A stretch of DNA of 64,000 nt, taken from the NCBI GenBank assembly GCA_038228695.1, contig JBBRPA010000002.1:1-64000 (forward strand), given 5' to 3'. The number at the start of each line of letters is the position of its first letter. Within the stretch, counting starts at the first letter, position 1. The position numbers and the translations under genes are program-made. A model generated the notes under the pieces. That model was not told the DNA's origin. It saw only the letters and a list, made by a program, of their open reading frames with translations, and did not search any database. Origin of the DNA: DASVRZ01 sp038228695. Lineage in GTDB: Bacteria > Verrucomicrobiota > Verrucomicrobiia > Chthoniobacterales > DASVRZ01. This document shows, piece by piece, positions 49,776 through 58,177 of this stretch.

Positions 49776-50791
49776 AAACCTCGCTGACAATCGCATCGTG
49801 GGCTCCAAGTTTTGCCCGGCAACATGCCTTGGTGATTGTGCCCATGCTGGTTGCTTTTTGCCTGGGTTCCATTTGGTTAGCCGGGCTGGAAATCGGGATT
49901 CAACTAGGGATCGTGGCGCTACTTGTGACGATCGGCGGTTTGCCCCACGGCGCGCTCGATCTCGCCCTGCTGCGTGGCATGGGAGCGAGGCGGGATGGTT
50001 TGGTTTTGTTAATTGGGTTCTACTTGCTGATCGCGGGATTGGTTTTGGCGGCGTTTGCTTGGCAACCGGTCGTGGCCTTGATGGTTTTTCTGGCGGTTGC
50101 GTGGTGGCATTTCGGGTTGGGGGATACAGAGGATTTGGCCGGCTGGGCGCGCGGACTGGAGGGGTTGGCCCGGGGCGGGTTTTCGATCGCGGGCCCGATC
50201 TGGTTTCATCCGGAGGCAACCTTCGGGTTGTTTCGTAGCCTGTGTGGCCCGGAAAGCGACGGTCTTCTCCTGATCCTTATGAACTGGTTTAATCGCTGGG
50301 TCGCCGTGCCGTGGTTCGGATTGGTTGCGCTCGCAATCGGTCGTCGGCTCTTTTTGGCGTTTCGGGAGAAAAAGTCGGTGTCCTCCGAGTTGGGTCATTT
50401 ATTGCCCGCAGCGGAAATAGGGGCCACGCTTTGGTTCTTTGCCGGGTGTCCGCCTCTGATAGCTTTCGCGGTGTATTTTACGGCAATCCACTCAGTGCGG
50501 CATCTTGCGGGTCTGGCGGCAGCGAGATTTCCTGACAATCAACCCCGGGCATGGCGCTGGTTGGTGGCGGAATCGTGGCCGCTGACAGTTCTCACCGTGT
50601 TTCTGGCCGGAATTACCACCTGGGGATTTCGAAAATACCTCGCGAGCGACGTGCTGGTGCTGCGGGTGGTTTTTATTGGGCTGGCGGCATTGACCATGCC
50701 TCACATGGCGTTGACCTGTTGGTGGCAAAAGTGTGGCGAACCAGCCCCGATCGATCTATTTTCAAGGTCAAGCCGGATTTCGATGGATTAA
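49772..50791 (+). CDS. blh: Beta-carotene 15,15'-dioxygenase (Brp/Blh family)
   Basis: From ATG 49772 it encodes 339 residues, a multi-pass membrane protein. Four histidines fit the metal site of Blh: H59 (GLPHGALDLALL), H113 (WWHFGLGD), H240 and H244 (AIHSVRHLAG). It cleaves beta-carotene centrally into two retinal molecules, which load the rhodopsin gene product 4 kb upstream. It is the last gene of the crtE-I-B-Y-blh operon. A further H (MPHMALT) near the end is conserved in many homologues. Confidence 0.93.
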   Translation: MKTSLTIASWAPSFARQHALVIVPMLVAFCLGSIWLAGLEIGIQLGIVALLVTIGGLPHGALDLALLRGMGARRDGLVLLIGFYLLIAGLVLAAFAWQPVVALMVFLAVAWWHFGLGDTEDLAGWARGLEGLARGGFSIAGPIWFHPEATFGLFRSLCGPESDGLLLILMNWFNRWVAVPWFGLVALAIGRRLFLAFREKKSVSSELGHLLPAAEIGATLWFFAGCPPLIAFAVYFTAIHSVRHLAGLAAARFPDNQPRAWRWLVAESWPLTVLTVFLAGITTWGFRKYLASDVLVLRVVFIGLAALTMPHMALTCWWQKCGEPAPIDLFSRSSRISMD

Positions 50792-50901
50792 GCTATTTTT
50801 TCCGCGGATTGGGTCGCTTTGTTGAAAAACTGATCCGACCGGATCGCCCTTGACGCATCAGGGGACTTCGACTATTAATTACTCAGTTGATCGAGTGAGC
50901 A

Positions 50902-50929
50902 GAGTGGGAACGACTTCCCACTCTTTTTT
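50902..50929 (+). terminator. Terminator-like hairpin in the blh-nusA gap
   Basis: A perfect 9-bp stem GAGTGGGAA (50902-50910)/TTCCCACTC (50915-50923) with a 4-base loop runs straight into TTTTTT. It lies about 110 bases after blh and only 26 bases before the nusA start. It may terminate the carotenoid transcript, or act as an attenuator for the nusA operon if the promoter is upstream. Confidence 0.85.
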
Positions 50930-50954
50930 GTCTCGACACGAAAAATTTCCAAAT

Positions 50955-52202
50955 ATGAACAGCGAGCTTATTGCTTACATCGACCATCTTGAGCGCGACA
51001 AAGGAATCAACCGGAGCGTCGTTTTAGAGGCGCTCCAGACGGCCCTCCTCTCGGCTTCCCGCCGTTCGGTTGGTCCAGCCCGCGAGATGCGCATCGACAT
51101 TGATCCGAAAACTGGGGAAATCAAGGCGCTCGCCAACCTCATCGTCGCTGATCCGGTGATGAATGAGCACGACCAAATTTCGATCGCAAAAGCGCAGCGG
51201 ATCAAGAAGGACGCCCAAGTCGGTGACGTTCTCGAGGTAGAAGTTACGCCAAAGAATTTCGGACGCGTCGCCGCCCAGACTTGCCGCCAGACCATGCTGC
51301 AACGCATCCGGATGGCGGAAAAAGAGAATCTTTACGACGAATTTAAGGATCGCGCCGGAGAAATCGTCAGCGGCACCGTTCGTCGCTTTGAGCGTTCCGA
51401 CGTGATTATTGATCTCGGCAAGTTTGAGGCGATTATGCCTCAGCGCGAACGGGTTACGACTGAGGATTACAATATTGGCGACCGGATCCGCGCCTACGTG
51501 GTGGCGGTGGAAAACGGTGCCCGCGGCCCAGAAATCATCCTTTCCCGCAGCCACCCGAATTTCATTCGGCGTCTATTTGAACTCGAAGTCAGCGAGATTG
51601 CCGATCGCACGGTGGAAATCAAAGCCATCGCCCGCGAAGCCGGATTCCGCTCCAAAGTGGCCGTGCACAGCAGCATCGATAAGGTGGATCCAGTCGGATC
51701 GTGTGTCGGTATGCGCGGTTCCCGGGTTAAAAACATCGTCCGCGAACTGAACAACGAGAAGGTCGATATCATCCGCTGGAGCGCCGATCCAAAGGAGTTT
51801 GTGCTCGAAGCACTCAAGCCAGCGAAGGTTAAAAACATCGTGGCCGACGAGGCGAAAAAACTTATGACCATTACCGTTGATGAGGACCAGCTCTCCCTCG
51901 CGATCGGTAAACGTGGTCAGAACGCTCGCTTGACCCAGCGCCTGACTGGTTGGGAGATTTCCATCGACAAGGGTGAATCGCCGATCGACGTCTTTGAAAG
52001 CCGCGTGACGGCTGCTGCCAAAGTGCTGGCTGATTCCGTTAAAATCGAAGAATCCGTCGCGCGCCAACTCGTCACTGGAGGCGTCAGCACGCTGGAAATG
52101 CTCGCGGAACTGGAGGCAGACGACATCGCAGGCATCCTTGGCATCGAACCCGACGCAGCCGCCCCGATTCTTGAAGCCGCCAAAAAAGCCCGCGGCGAAT
52201 GA
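50955..52202 (+). CDS. nusA: Transcription termination/antitermination protein NusA
   Basis: From ATG 50955 (MNSELIAYIDHLERDKGINR) it encodes 415 residues. The NusA N-terminal domain, S1 domain (GEIVSGTVRRFERSDVIIDLGKFEAIMPQRER), and two KH domains (VGSCVGMRGSRVKNIVREL, LAIGKRGQNARLTQRL) are present, and a C-terminal HhH-like acidic repeat (LEMLAELEADDIAGILGIEP) closes it. It starts the nusA-infB-rbfA-nrnA-truB-ribF order. The usual upstream rimP is absent here. Confidence 0.96.
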   Translation: MNSELIAYIDHLERDKGINRSVVLEALQTALLSASRRSVGPAREMRIDIDPKTGEIKALANLIVADPVMNEHDQISIAKAQRIKKDAQVGDVLEVEVTPKNFGRVAAQTCRQTMLQRIRMAEKENLYDEFKDRAGEIVSGTVRRFERSDVIIDLGKFEAIMPQRERVTTEDYNIGDRIRAYVVAVENGARGPEIILSRSHPNFIRRLFELEVSEIADRTVEIKAIAREAGFRSKVAVHSSIDKVDPVGSCVGMRGSRVKNIVRELNNEKVDIIRWSADPKEFVLEALKPAKVKNIVADEAKKLMTITVDEDQLSLAIGKRGQNARLTQRLTGWEISIDKGESPIDVFESRVTAAAKVLADSVKIEESVARQLVTGGVSTLEMLAELEADDIAGILGIEPDAAAPILEAAKKARGE

Positions 52203-52263
52203 ACCCGCCACCATCTATCAGGGTGGCAACCACAACCCACTTACCTTTAATCCAATTTACTGA

Positions 52264-54519
52264 ATGGCCACACGAGCAACTACCAAACCCAGCTCCTCGA
52301 CGAAAACTTCCGGCAGATCAGCCGTAGGTAGGAAGTCTGACGCTCCCGCCAGTAAAAAGCCCGCTCCTAAATCTGAGGAACCCGCAAAAGTAGTTGCCCC
52401 GGTTGTCCCGGTGGTGACCGAGGATTTGATTTCCCCGAAGAAGAAAAAAGTCGTCGCTGCAGATTCGATTAAACCAACCGTCCGCATCGGTGCCGCTGCG
52501 AAGGTCAAAGTTGAGCCACCAACTCCGGTGAATGTGGAAACTCCCGCTGCCAAACCGGCCGCGATCTCCCTAATTGGGGGAAAAGCCCCGAAACTTCCCA
52601 CTGACAAGAAGCCCCACGGCATGGTCCCGCTTGCGCGGATTACCGGCTCGGTGAAGCCCGTTCCAATTTCTGCGCCGATTGTTGCCGTCGTTGAGCCACC
52701 TGCCGAAGAGCCGGCAGCTCCAGAATTGTCGGAGACTGGCCAACTCATCATTCACATCAAGCCGCCGATCATCGTTAAAGACCTTGCCATTCAGCTCGGT
52801 CTGAAGCCTTTCCAGATCATCAAGGATTTGATGGATCTGAACATTTTTACCAAGGCGGACGCCACCATCGAGCCCGATGTGGCGACCCAAGTCTGCAAGA
52901 AGCACAACGCGATTTTCGAGGTTGAGAAACGCGAAAAAGGCGGCGGCGTGCACAAAGTCGAAACCGTGGTGGTGGCACCTCCCGCTCCGGTCGAGGTCAA
53001 ATCCGACCAACTCGTTTCCCGTCCTCCCGTCATCACGTTTATGGGTCACGTGGATCACGGCAAGACTTCGCTGATGGACGCCATCCGCAAGAGCCGCGTC
53101 GCATCGGGCGAAGCGGGCGGCATCACCCAGCACATCGGCGCTTATTCCGTCGAGCGGGACGGCCATAAAATCACCTTTCTAGACACCCCCGGTCACCAAG
53201 CTTTCACCGCTATGCGGGCTCGCGGCGCGAACCTCACCGACATCGTCGTGCTCGTGGTCGCCGCCGACGACGGGCTCATGCCGCAGACGATCGAGGCGAT
53301 TAACCACGCCAAAGCTGCCAAGGTCAAAATCGTCGTCGCGATCAACAAAATCGACCTTCCTTCGGCGAATATCGACCGGGTGAAAACCCAGCTCCAGGAA
53401 AAAGGCCTGCAACCTGAGGACTGGGGAGGCGACACCATTTGCGTGCCGGTTTCGGCAACCAAGGGAAAAGGCATCGACGATTTATTGCAGATGACTCTCC
53501 TCGAAGCCGAGGTTTTGGAATTGCGCGCCGACGAGAAGGCAGCCGCCCGCGGCACCGTCGTCGAATCTCAAGTGGAGACTGGCCGCGGTCCGACCGCGAC
53601 GATTTTGGTCAAGGTCGGCACTTTGAAGGTGGGCGACCCTTTTATCTGCGGAAATGTTTACGGAAAAGTCAAAGCCATGACCACCGACACCGGGGCCATG
53701 GTCAAAACGGCCGGGCCGTCCACTCCGGTGAAAGTGCTTGGTTTTACGGGAGTTCCATCGTCAGGCGACGAATTTTTGGTCATGGATTCCGAGAAAGCCG
53801 CCAAAGTTCTCGGCGAAGAGCGCCTCCACGCCATGCGGCAGACGAAACTGGCCGCCCCGGCCCGCGCGACGCTGGAGAATTTGTTCGACGCGATGGCTGA
53901 TGAGCAACTCAAACTGCTCGAAGTCATTCTCAAATGCGACGTTCACGGTTCCTTGGAAGCCGTCTCTGCGTCGTTGAACGAAATTAACAGCAAAAAAATC
54001 AACCTCCGCATCATTCACAGCGGGGTCGGCCCGATTACCGAGTCTGACGTCTTGCTCGCGACTGCGTCCAACGCGGTGATTATTGGCTTCAACGTGAAAG
54101 TGGAAAACTCCGCAGCGAATTCTGCTCGTCGCGAAAACGTTCAGATCAAGCTTTTCAGCATCATTTACGAACTCATCGATCAGGTGAAAGAGGCTATGGC
54201 CGGCTTGCTCGACTTGGAGACCCGCGAAACTATCGTCGGCCATGCCGAGGTCAAACAAGTGTTCGATCTCACCAAAGGCACGGTCGCTGGCAGTCTCGTC
54301 ACCGATGGGCGCATCGTCCGCACCGGGCGTGCGCGCGTCGTGCGCCGCAAACAGACTGTGTTCGACGGCTCGATGTCCACGCTGCGCCGCTTCCAGGACG
54401 AGGTCAAGGAAGTGCGTAACGGCCTCGAATGCGGCATCAAACTCGCCGGCTACGATGAGTATGAAGCGGGCGATATCATCGAGTGCTACACGCTCGAGAA
54501 GTTTGCCCAGAAGCTGTAA
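52264..54519 (+). CDS. infB: Translation initiation factor IF-2
   Basis: A 751-residue GTPase. A basic/Ala/Pro-rich N-terminal region (~1-160) is followed by the IF2-N small domain, then the G domain with the VTFMGHVDHGKTSLMD loop, DTPGHQAF and NKIDLP, and domains II-IV. It places initiator fMet-tRNA on the 30S subunit. It follows nusA by 61 bases. All G motifs are intact and length is normal. Confidence 0.97.
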   Translation: MATRATTKPSSSTKTSGRSAVGRKSDAPASKKPAPKSEEPAKVVAPVVPVVTEDLISPKKKKVVAADSIKPTVRIGAAAKVKVEPPTPVNVETPAAKPAAISLIGGKAPKLPTDKKPHGMVPLARITGSVKPVPISAPIVAVVEPPAEEPAAPELSETGQLIIHIKPPIIVKDLAIQLGLKPFQIIKDLMDLNIFTKADATIEPDVATQVCKKHNAIFEVEKREKGGGVHKVETVVVAPPAPVEVKSDQLVSRPPVITFMGHVDHGKTSLMDAIRKSRVASGEAGGITQHIGAYSVERDGHKITFLDTPGHQAFTAMRARGANLTDIVVLVVAADDGLMPQTIEAINHAKAAKVKIVVAINKIDLPSANIDRVKTQLQEKGLQPEDWGGDTICVPVSATKGKGIDDLLQMTLLEAEVLELRADEKAAARGTVVESQVETGRGPTATILVKVGTLKVGDPFICGNVYGKVKAMTTDTGAMVKTAGPSTPVKVLGFTGVPSSGDEFLVMDSEKAAKVLGEERLHAMRQTKLAAPARATLENLFDAMADEQLKLLEVILKCDVHGSLEAVSASLNEINSKKINLRIIHSGVGPITESDVLLATASNAVIIGFNVKVENSAANSARRENVQIKLFSIIYELIDQVKEAMAGLLDLETRETIVGHAEVKQVFDLTKGTVAGSLVTDGRIVRTGRARVVRRKQTVFDGSMSTLRRFQDEVKEVRNGLECGIKLAGYDEYEAGDIIECYTLEKFAQKL

Positions 54520-54588
54520 GTCGGCCCGGAAACCTAGCGCCCCTCTCGCCGGTTTCCCGTCCAACCGCCCTTTCCATTTCGTCATCCC

Positions 54589-54975
54589 GTGAACCATCGT
54601 CTCCAACGCGTCCAGGAACTCATCAAGCGCGAACTTAGCGACCTGATCAATCGCCATTTGCGTTTTGATGGCGTGATCGTGACGATTAATTCCGTGGACA
54701 TCACACCCGACCTCAAGCAGGCCCACGTATTTATCTCCGCGCTCGGAGGCTCCGGCCAGACGAGCAATTACCAGAGCATTCTCCACAAGCTTGATGTGAA
54801 TCGGAAAATGCTGCAGCAGGAAATGAGCAAGCGCGTGGTCATTAAGTACACCCCTCATTTGCATTTCAAATTCGATAACACCGCCGAACGCGCCACCCGC
54901 GTTTTTTCGATTCTTGAGGAACTCGATCTCGACGGCAACCCGATCGAACCCAAACCCAGCTCCGACGATTCGTGA
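54589..54975 (+). CDS. rbfA: 30S ribosome-binding factor A
   Basis: From GTG 54589 it encodes 128 residues with the KH-like RbfA fold: RLQRVQELIKRELSDLINRHL, then VTINSVDITPDLKQAHVFIS and KRVVIKYTPHLHFKFDNTAERATRVFSIL. The last has the conserved P-x-L-x-F-x-x-D region. It helps late 16S rRNA maturation and cold adaptation. It overlaps the next gene by four bases. Confidence 0.93.
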   Translation: MNHRLQRVQELIKRELSDLINRHLRFDGVIVTINSVDITPDLKQAHVFISALGGSGQTSNYQSILHKLDVNRKMLQQEMSKRVVIKYTPHLHFKFDNTAERATRVFSILEELDLDGNPIEPKPSSDDS

Positions 54976-55958
54976 ACGCCACCTTTTCCGAGATCGGCGC
55001 GGCAATTGCGCGCCACCAGAAGTTCCTCGTCCTCAGTCACATGCGTCCCGATGGCGACGCCCTTGGCTGTGAGATTGCGATGACCCTCGCCCTGCGCCAG
55101 CTCGGCAAGAATGTCACCACCTGGAACGAGGACGGCATGCTCGAAAAGCTGCGCTTTCTGCCCGGTTCGGAGATCGTTACCACGCCACCTGCGGAGAAAG
55201 CCGATTTTGACGTGGTGATCATCCTCGATACGGCAGTGCGCGAACGAGTCGGCACCCCGTTGGCAGCGGTTGGCGCCGCGCGAGTTTGGATCAACATCGA
55301 TCATCACCAAAGCAATCCGGGCTACGGTGATCTCAGCCACATCAACCCGGTTGCGCCCGCCACGGGCGAGATTCTGTTTGAGCTTTTCACCGAACTGGGC
55401 TGGGAGATCGATCCCGCGATCGCCGAAAATCTTTTCGTCGCGATTTCCACCGACACCGGTTCTTTTCAATATCCCTCGACTACCGCCCGCACCTATGAAA
55501 TCGGGGCGGAACTCATCCGTCGTGGCGCTGACGTAGGCCGCATCTCGCGGGATTTGTATGACAGCTATCCAGTGCGCCGCATCCAGTTGCTCCGGTCGCT
55601 GTTGAATGAACTTTTACTAACCAGCGAAAACCGTGTAGCCAGTTTTGCTCTGACGCAAGCAGCCGCGAAATCGATTGGCGTCATCCCCGAGGATAACGAG
55701 GGACTGATCGATCATATTCGCGCTATCGAAGGGGTGATCGTGGCGATTTTTTTCGAGGAATTGGACGGGGAAAACGCCGGCCGCATTCGCATCAGCATGC
55801 GCTCGAAGGACCCCAATGTCAGCGTCGCCGCGATCTGCCAGCATTTCGGGGGTGGGGGACACATTCTCGCCTCTGGCGCGCGCATTCGCGGATCGCTTGA
55901 AGAAGTTCGCAAACAAGTTTTAGAATACACCGATCATGAAATCCGCAGCCACGCTTGA
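54972..55958 (+). CDS. nrnA: DHH-family phosphoesterase, NrnA-like
   Basis: From GTG 54972 it encodes 328 residues. DHH-domain motifs are SHMRPDGDALG, VVIILDTA and NIDHHQSN, and the DHHA1 part has FGGGGHILASGARI. These fit bifunctional oligoribonuclease/pAp phosphatase NrnA, which degrades nanoRNA and 3',5'-pAp. It overlaps rbfA and truB, as is typical for the rbfA-nrnA-truB cluster. Confidence 0.92.
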   Translation: MNATFSEIGAAIARHQKFLVLSHMRPDGDALGCEIAMTLALRQLGKNVTTWNEDGMLEKLRFLPGSEIVTTPPAEKADFDVVIILDTAVRERVGTPLAAVGAARVWINIDHHQSNPGYGDLSHINPVAPATGEILFELFTELGWEIDPAIAENLFVAISTDTGSFQYPSTTARTYEIGAELIRRGADVGRISRDLYDSYPVRRIQLLRSLLNELLLTSENRVASFALTQAAAKSIGVIPEDNEGLIDHIRAIEGVIVAIFFEELDGENAGRIRISMRSKDPNVSVAAICQHFGGGGHILASGARIRGSLEEVRKQVLEYTDHEIRSHA

Positions 55959-56658
55959 CGGCGTTCTTCTCGTCGATAAATCCTCCGAAATGACGTCCCA
56001 CGATGTGGTGGCGATCGCGCGTCGGACCTTTTCCATGACCAAGGTGGGCCACTGCGGCACGCTCGATCCACGCGCGACCGGACTGCTCATCGTTGTGCTC
56101 GGCAAGGGCACGAAAATTCAGGATTTGCTCATGAGCGAGGACAAGGAATATGTCGGAACGCTCAAGCTCGGCGAAACCACGGACAGCCAAGATGCGGACG
56201 GGGAGATTCTTGAGACGAAGCCCGTGCCGGTATTGACCGAGGCGGAAATCGAGGCGGCGTTCGCGAAATTTGACGGCGATTTCTACCAGTTGCCGCCGAT
56301 GGTTTCCGCGATCAAGCAACAAGGCGTGCCTCTTTACAAACTCGCTCGGCAAGGGAAAACGGTCGAGCGCGAGAAGCGCTTCGTCCACATTTACGCCCAT
56401 CAGATCAACCGGATCGAACTGCCGGTGGTCGATTTTCGTGTTGTTTGCAGCAAGGGATTTTATGTTCGCACCTACGCCCACGACATTGGCGAGGTGCTCG
56501 GGTGCGGGGCCCATTTGCAGGAACTCCGCCGAACGAAATCGGGCAAGTTCAACCTCGATCGTGCCGTCACCGTGGACCAATTGAAAAACGGCTCCCTCGA
56601 AGAATTGCTCGCCAAGGTGATTAGCCTTCCTGAAGTCTCCCGTATGCGCGGTGCCTGA
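55936..56658 (+). CDS. truB: tRNA pseudouridine(55) synthase TruB
   Basis: A 240-residue TruB. The catalytic Asp lies in HCGTLDPRATGLLIVVLGKGTK. Other marks are GVLLVDKSSEMTSHDVV and FYVRTYAHDIGEVLGCGAHL. The length is short (no long C-terminal PUA domain). It makes pseudouridine 55 in the T loop of tRNAs. The start overlaps nrnA by 23 bases. Confidence 0.95.
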   Translation: MKSAATLDGVLLVDKSSEMTSHDVVAIARRTFSMTKVGHCGTLDPRATGLLIVVLGKGTKIQDLLMSEDKEYVGTLKLGETTDSQDADGEILETKPVPVLTEAEIEAAFAKFDGDFYQLPPMVSAIKQQGVPLYKLARQGKTVEREKRFVHIYAHQINRIELPVVDFRVVCSKGFYVRTYAHDIGEVLGCGAHLQELRRTKSGKFNLDRAVTVDQLKNGSLEELLAKVISLPEVSRMRGA

Positions 56659-56674
56659 GGACGGAAAAGCGGCG

Positions 56675-57610
56675 ATGAAACTGCTTCGCTCTGTCTCCGA
56701 ATTGGCCACCCTGCCCGGACCGCTGGCGCTCGGCATCGGGGTTTTTGATGGTGTCCACCTCGGGCATCAAGCGGTCATCGCCTCGACGCTAGCCGCAGCC
56801 CGCGAGGCCGGGGGAACGGCCGTGATCGTGACCTTCGATCCGCATCCAGCGCGCATTCTCCGACCCGAGAATCCGCCCCGCCTGCTCACTTCGACTGCTC
56901 ACAAATTGCAATTACTTGCTGGCACTGCGGTAGGCCACATTTTGCTCGTGGAGTTCAATCGCGACTTTGCCAGCCAGTCGCCTGGCGCGTTTATTGGTGC
57001 CTTGGCCGCTCACGCCCGCCCGCTCCGCGCCATCTGCGTGGGTGAAGATTGGGCGTTCGGTCGAAATCGGAGTGGAAACGTGGATTTCTTACGGAGCGAA
57101 GGAACCAAACTTGGTTTTTCGGTGGTGGCTGTTCCTCCGGTGCGGATCGGGGACGAAACCGTCAGCAGCACACTCATTCGCGGCGCGGTGGAGGCAGGTG
57201 ATCTGACGAAAGCGGAAGCCTGCCTTGGCCGGCCCTATACCATTCTCGGCACGGTTGTGGAGGGTCGGAAACTCGGCCGCACACTCGGTTTCCCGACCGC
57301 AAATCTCAGCGCCCATAACGAGCAGTTTCCTCCGAATGGCGTTTATGCCGTCCGCGCCGTGACCGATGGTGCGTGCTATGACGGCGTGGCCAACATCGGT
57401 CTGCGTCCCACGATCGAAAACGGGGAGCTAGGGCGCCTGTTGGAGGTGCATCTTTTCGATTTTGCCGGCGATCTTTACGGTCGGGACGTCGAAGTGGCGT
57501 TTGCCAAATTCCTGCGTCCGGAGAAAAAATTTCCCGATCTCGACGCACTCCGCGCCCAAATCGGGCGTGACACACAATCGTCACGCGACTTTTTCCTCCA
57601 GCAATCCTAA
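56675..57610 (+). CDS. ribF: Bifunctional riboflavin kinase/FAD synthetase
   Basis: I chose ATG 56675 (MKLLRSVSELATL) because the family similarity starts there; an in-frame GTG 56651 overlapping truB is possible. The encoded 311 residues have the N-terminal FAD synthetase domain (LGIGVFDGVHLGHQ, TFDPHPARIL) and the C-terminal riboflavin kinase domain (GRKLGRTLGFPTANLS, with PTAN, and VANIGLRPTI). It makes FMN and FAD from riboflavin. Truly co-transcribed with the translation cluster. Confidence 0.95.
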   Translation: MKLLRSVSELATLPGPLALGIGVFDGVHLGHQAVIASTLAAAREAGGTAVIVTFDPHPARILRPENPPRLLTSTAHKLQLLAGTAVGHILLVEFNRDFASQSPGAFIGALAAHARPLRAICVGEDWAFGRNRSGNVDFLRSEGTKLGFSVVAVPPVRIGDETVSSTLIRGAVEAGDLTKAEACLGRPYTILGTVVEGRKLGRTLGFPTANLSAHNEQFPPNGVYAVRAVTDGACYDGVANIGLRPTIENGELGRLLEVHLFDFAGDLYGRDVEVAFAKFLRPEKKFPDLDALRAQIGRDTQSSRDFFLQQS

Positions 57611-57623
57611 CATCCCAAAATTT

Positions 57624-58025
57624 ATGTCCGACTTGACCCTTCTCACCACCGAAAATCAAACTGCGTCGCTTGCCGTAGTCACCGCTGAGAGCAACCCTTT
57701 CCGGCTTGTCGTCGATCCGAAAATGCGGACACTTTTGCGTGAAAGCCTGCTTAGAATGATCGATCATCACGACGAGCGATTGGCCGATTTTTTTGCCAGC
57801 GGCCAGCTTGCGCTCGACTCCTACAAGGAATACATCGAGCTTTTCGCCCGTAGCCTTCGCGAAACCATGGAAACGCCCCAAGGCGTCGCCTACCTGCTCG
57901 ACGCCGCCGGATTTGACGTTCCGATTGAGGAGATCAACCTCAATCCAGAATGGCGCTGGAAGGAAATTCCGGCGACCGAAACTGGGGTAGCATCGGAGCC
58001 GGAAGTCGTCATCCCTCAAGTTTGA
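57624..58025 (+). CDS. Hypothetical protein
   Basis: From ATG 57624 it encodes 133 residues; the longer frame upstream overlaps ribF and is a shadow. The middle is helical (KMRTLLRESLLRMIDHHDERLADFFASGQLALDSYKEYIELFARSLRETMET), and the end is PEWRWKEIPAT. No known family is recognised. It follows ribF by 13 bases and may be the last gene of that operon. Confidence 0.6.
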   Translation: MSDLTLLTTENQTASLAVVTAESNPFRLVVDPKMRTLLRESLLRMIDHHDERLADFFASGQLALDSYKEYIELFARSLRETMETPQGVAYLLDAAGFDVPIEEINLNPEWRWKEIPATETGVASEPEVVIPQV

Positions 58026-58177
58026 GCGCGAGCCACCGATTGGAAAATTTGTTAATGACCCATAAAATAAATGTGGCCAACCGCATCAATTCCAACTATT
58101 CGTCCAGCATCGCGGCAAAATCCGTGAGACCACCGGGGAAATGTGAGATTCAGTTTCCCGGTTCAGATCATTAAAAA

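Noticed and set aside
53761..55005. 414-residue minus-strand frame across infB, rbfA and nrnA
   Set aside because: Crosses three well-supported plus-strand genes and has no protein-like motif.
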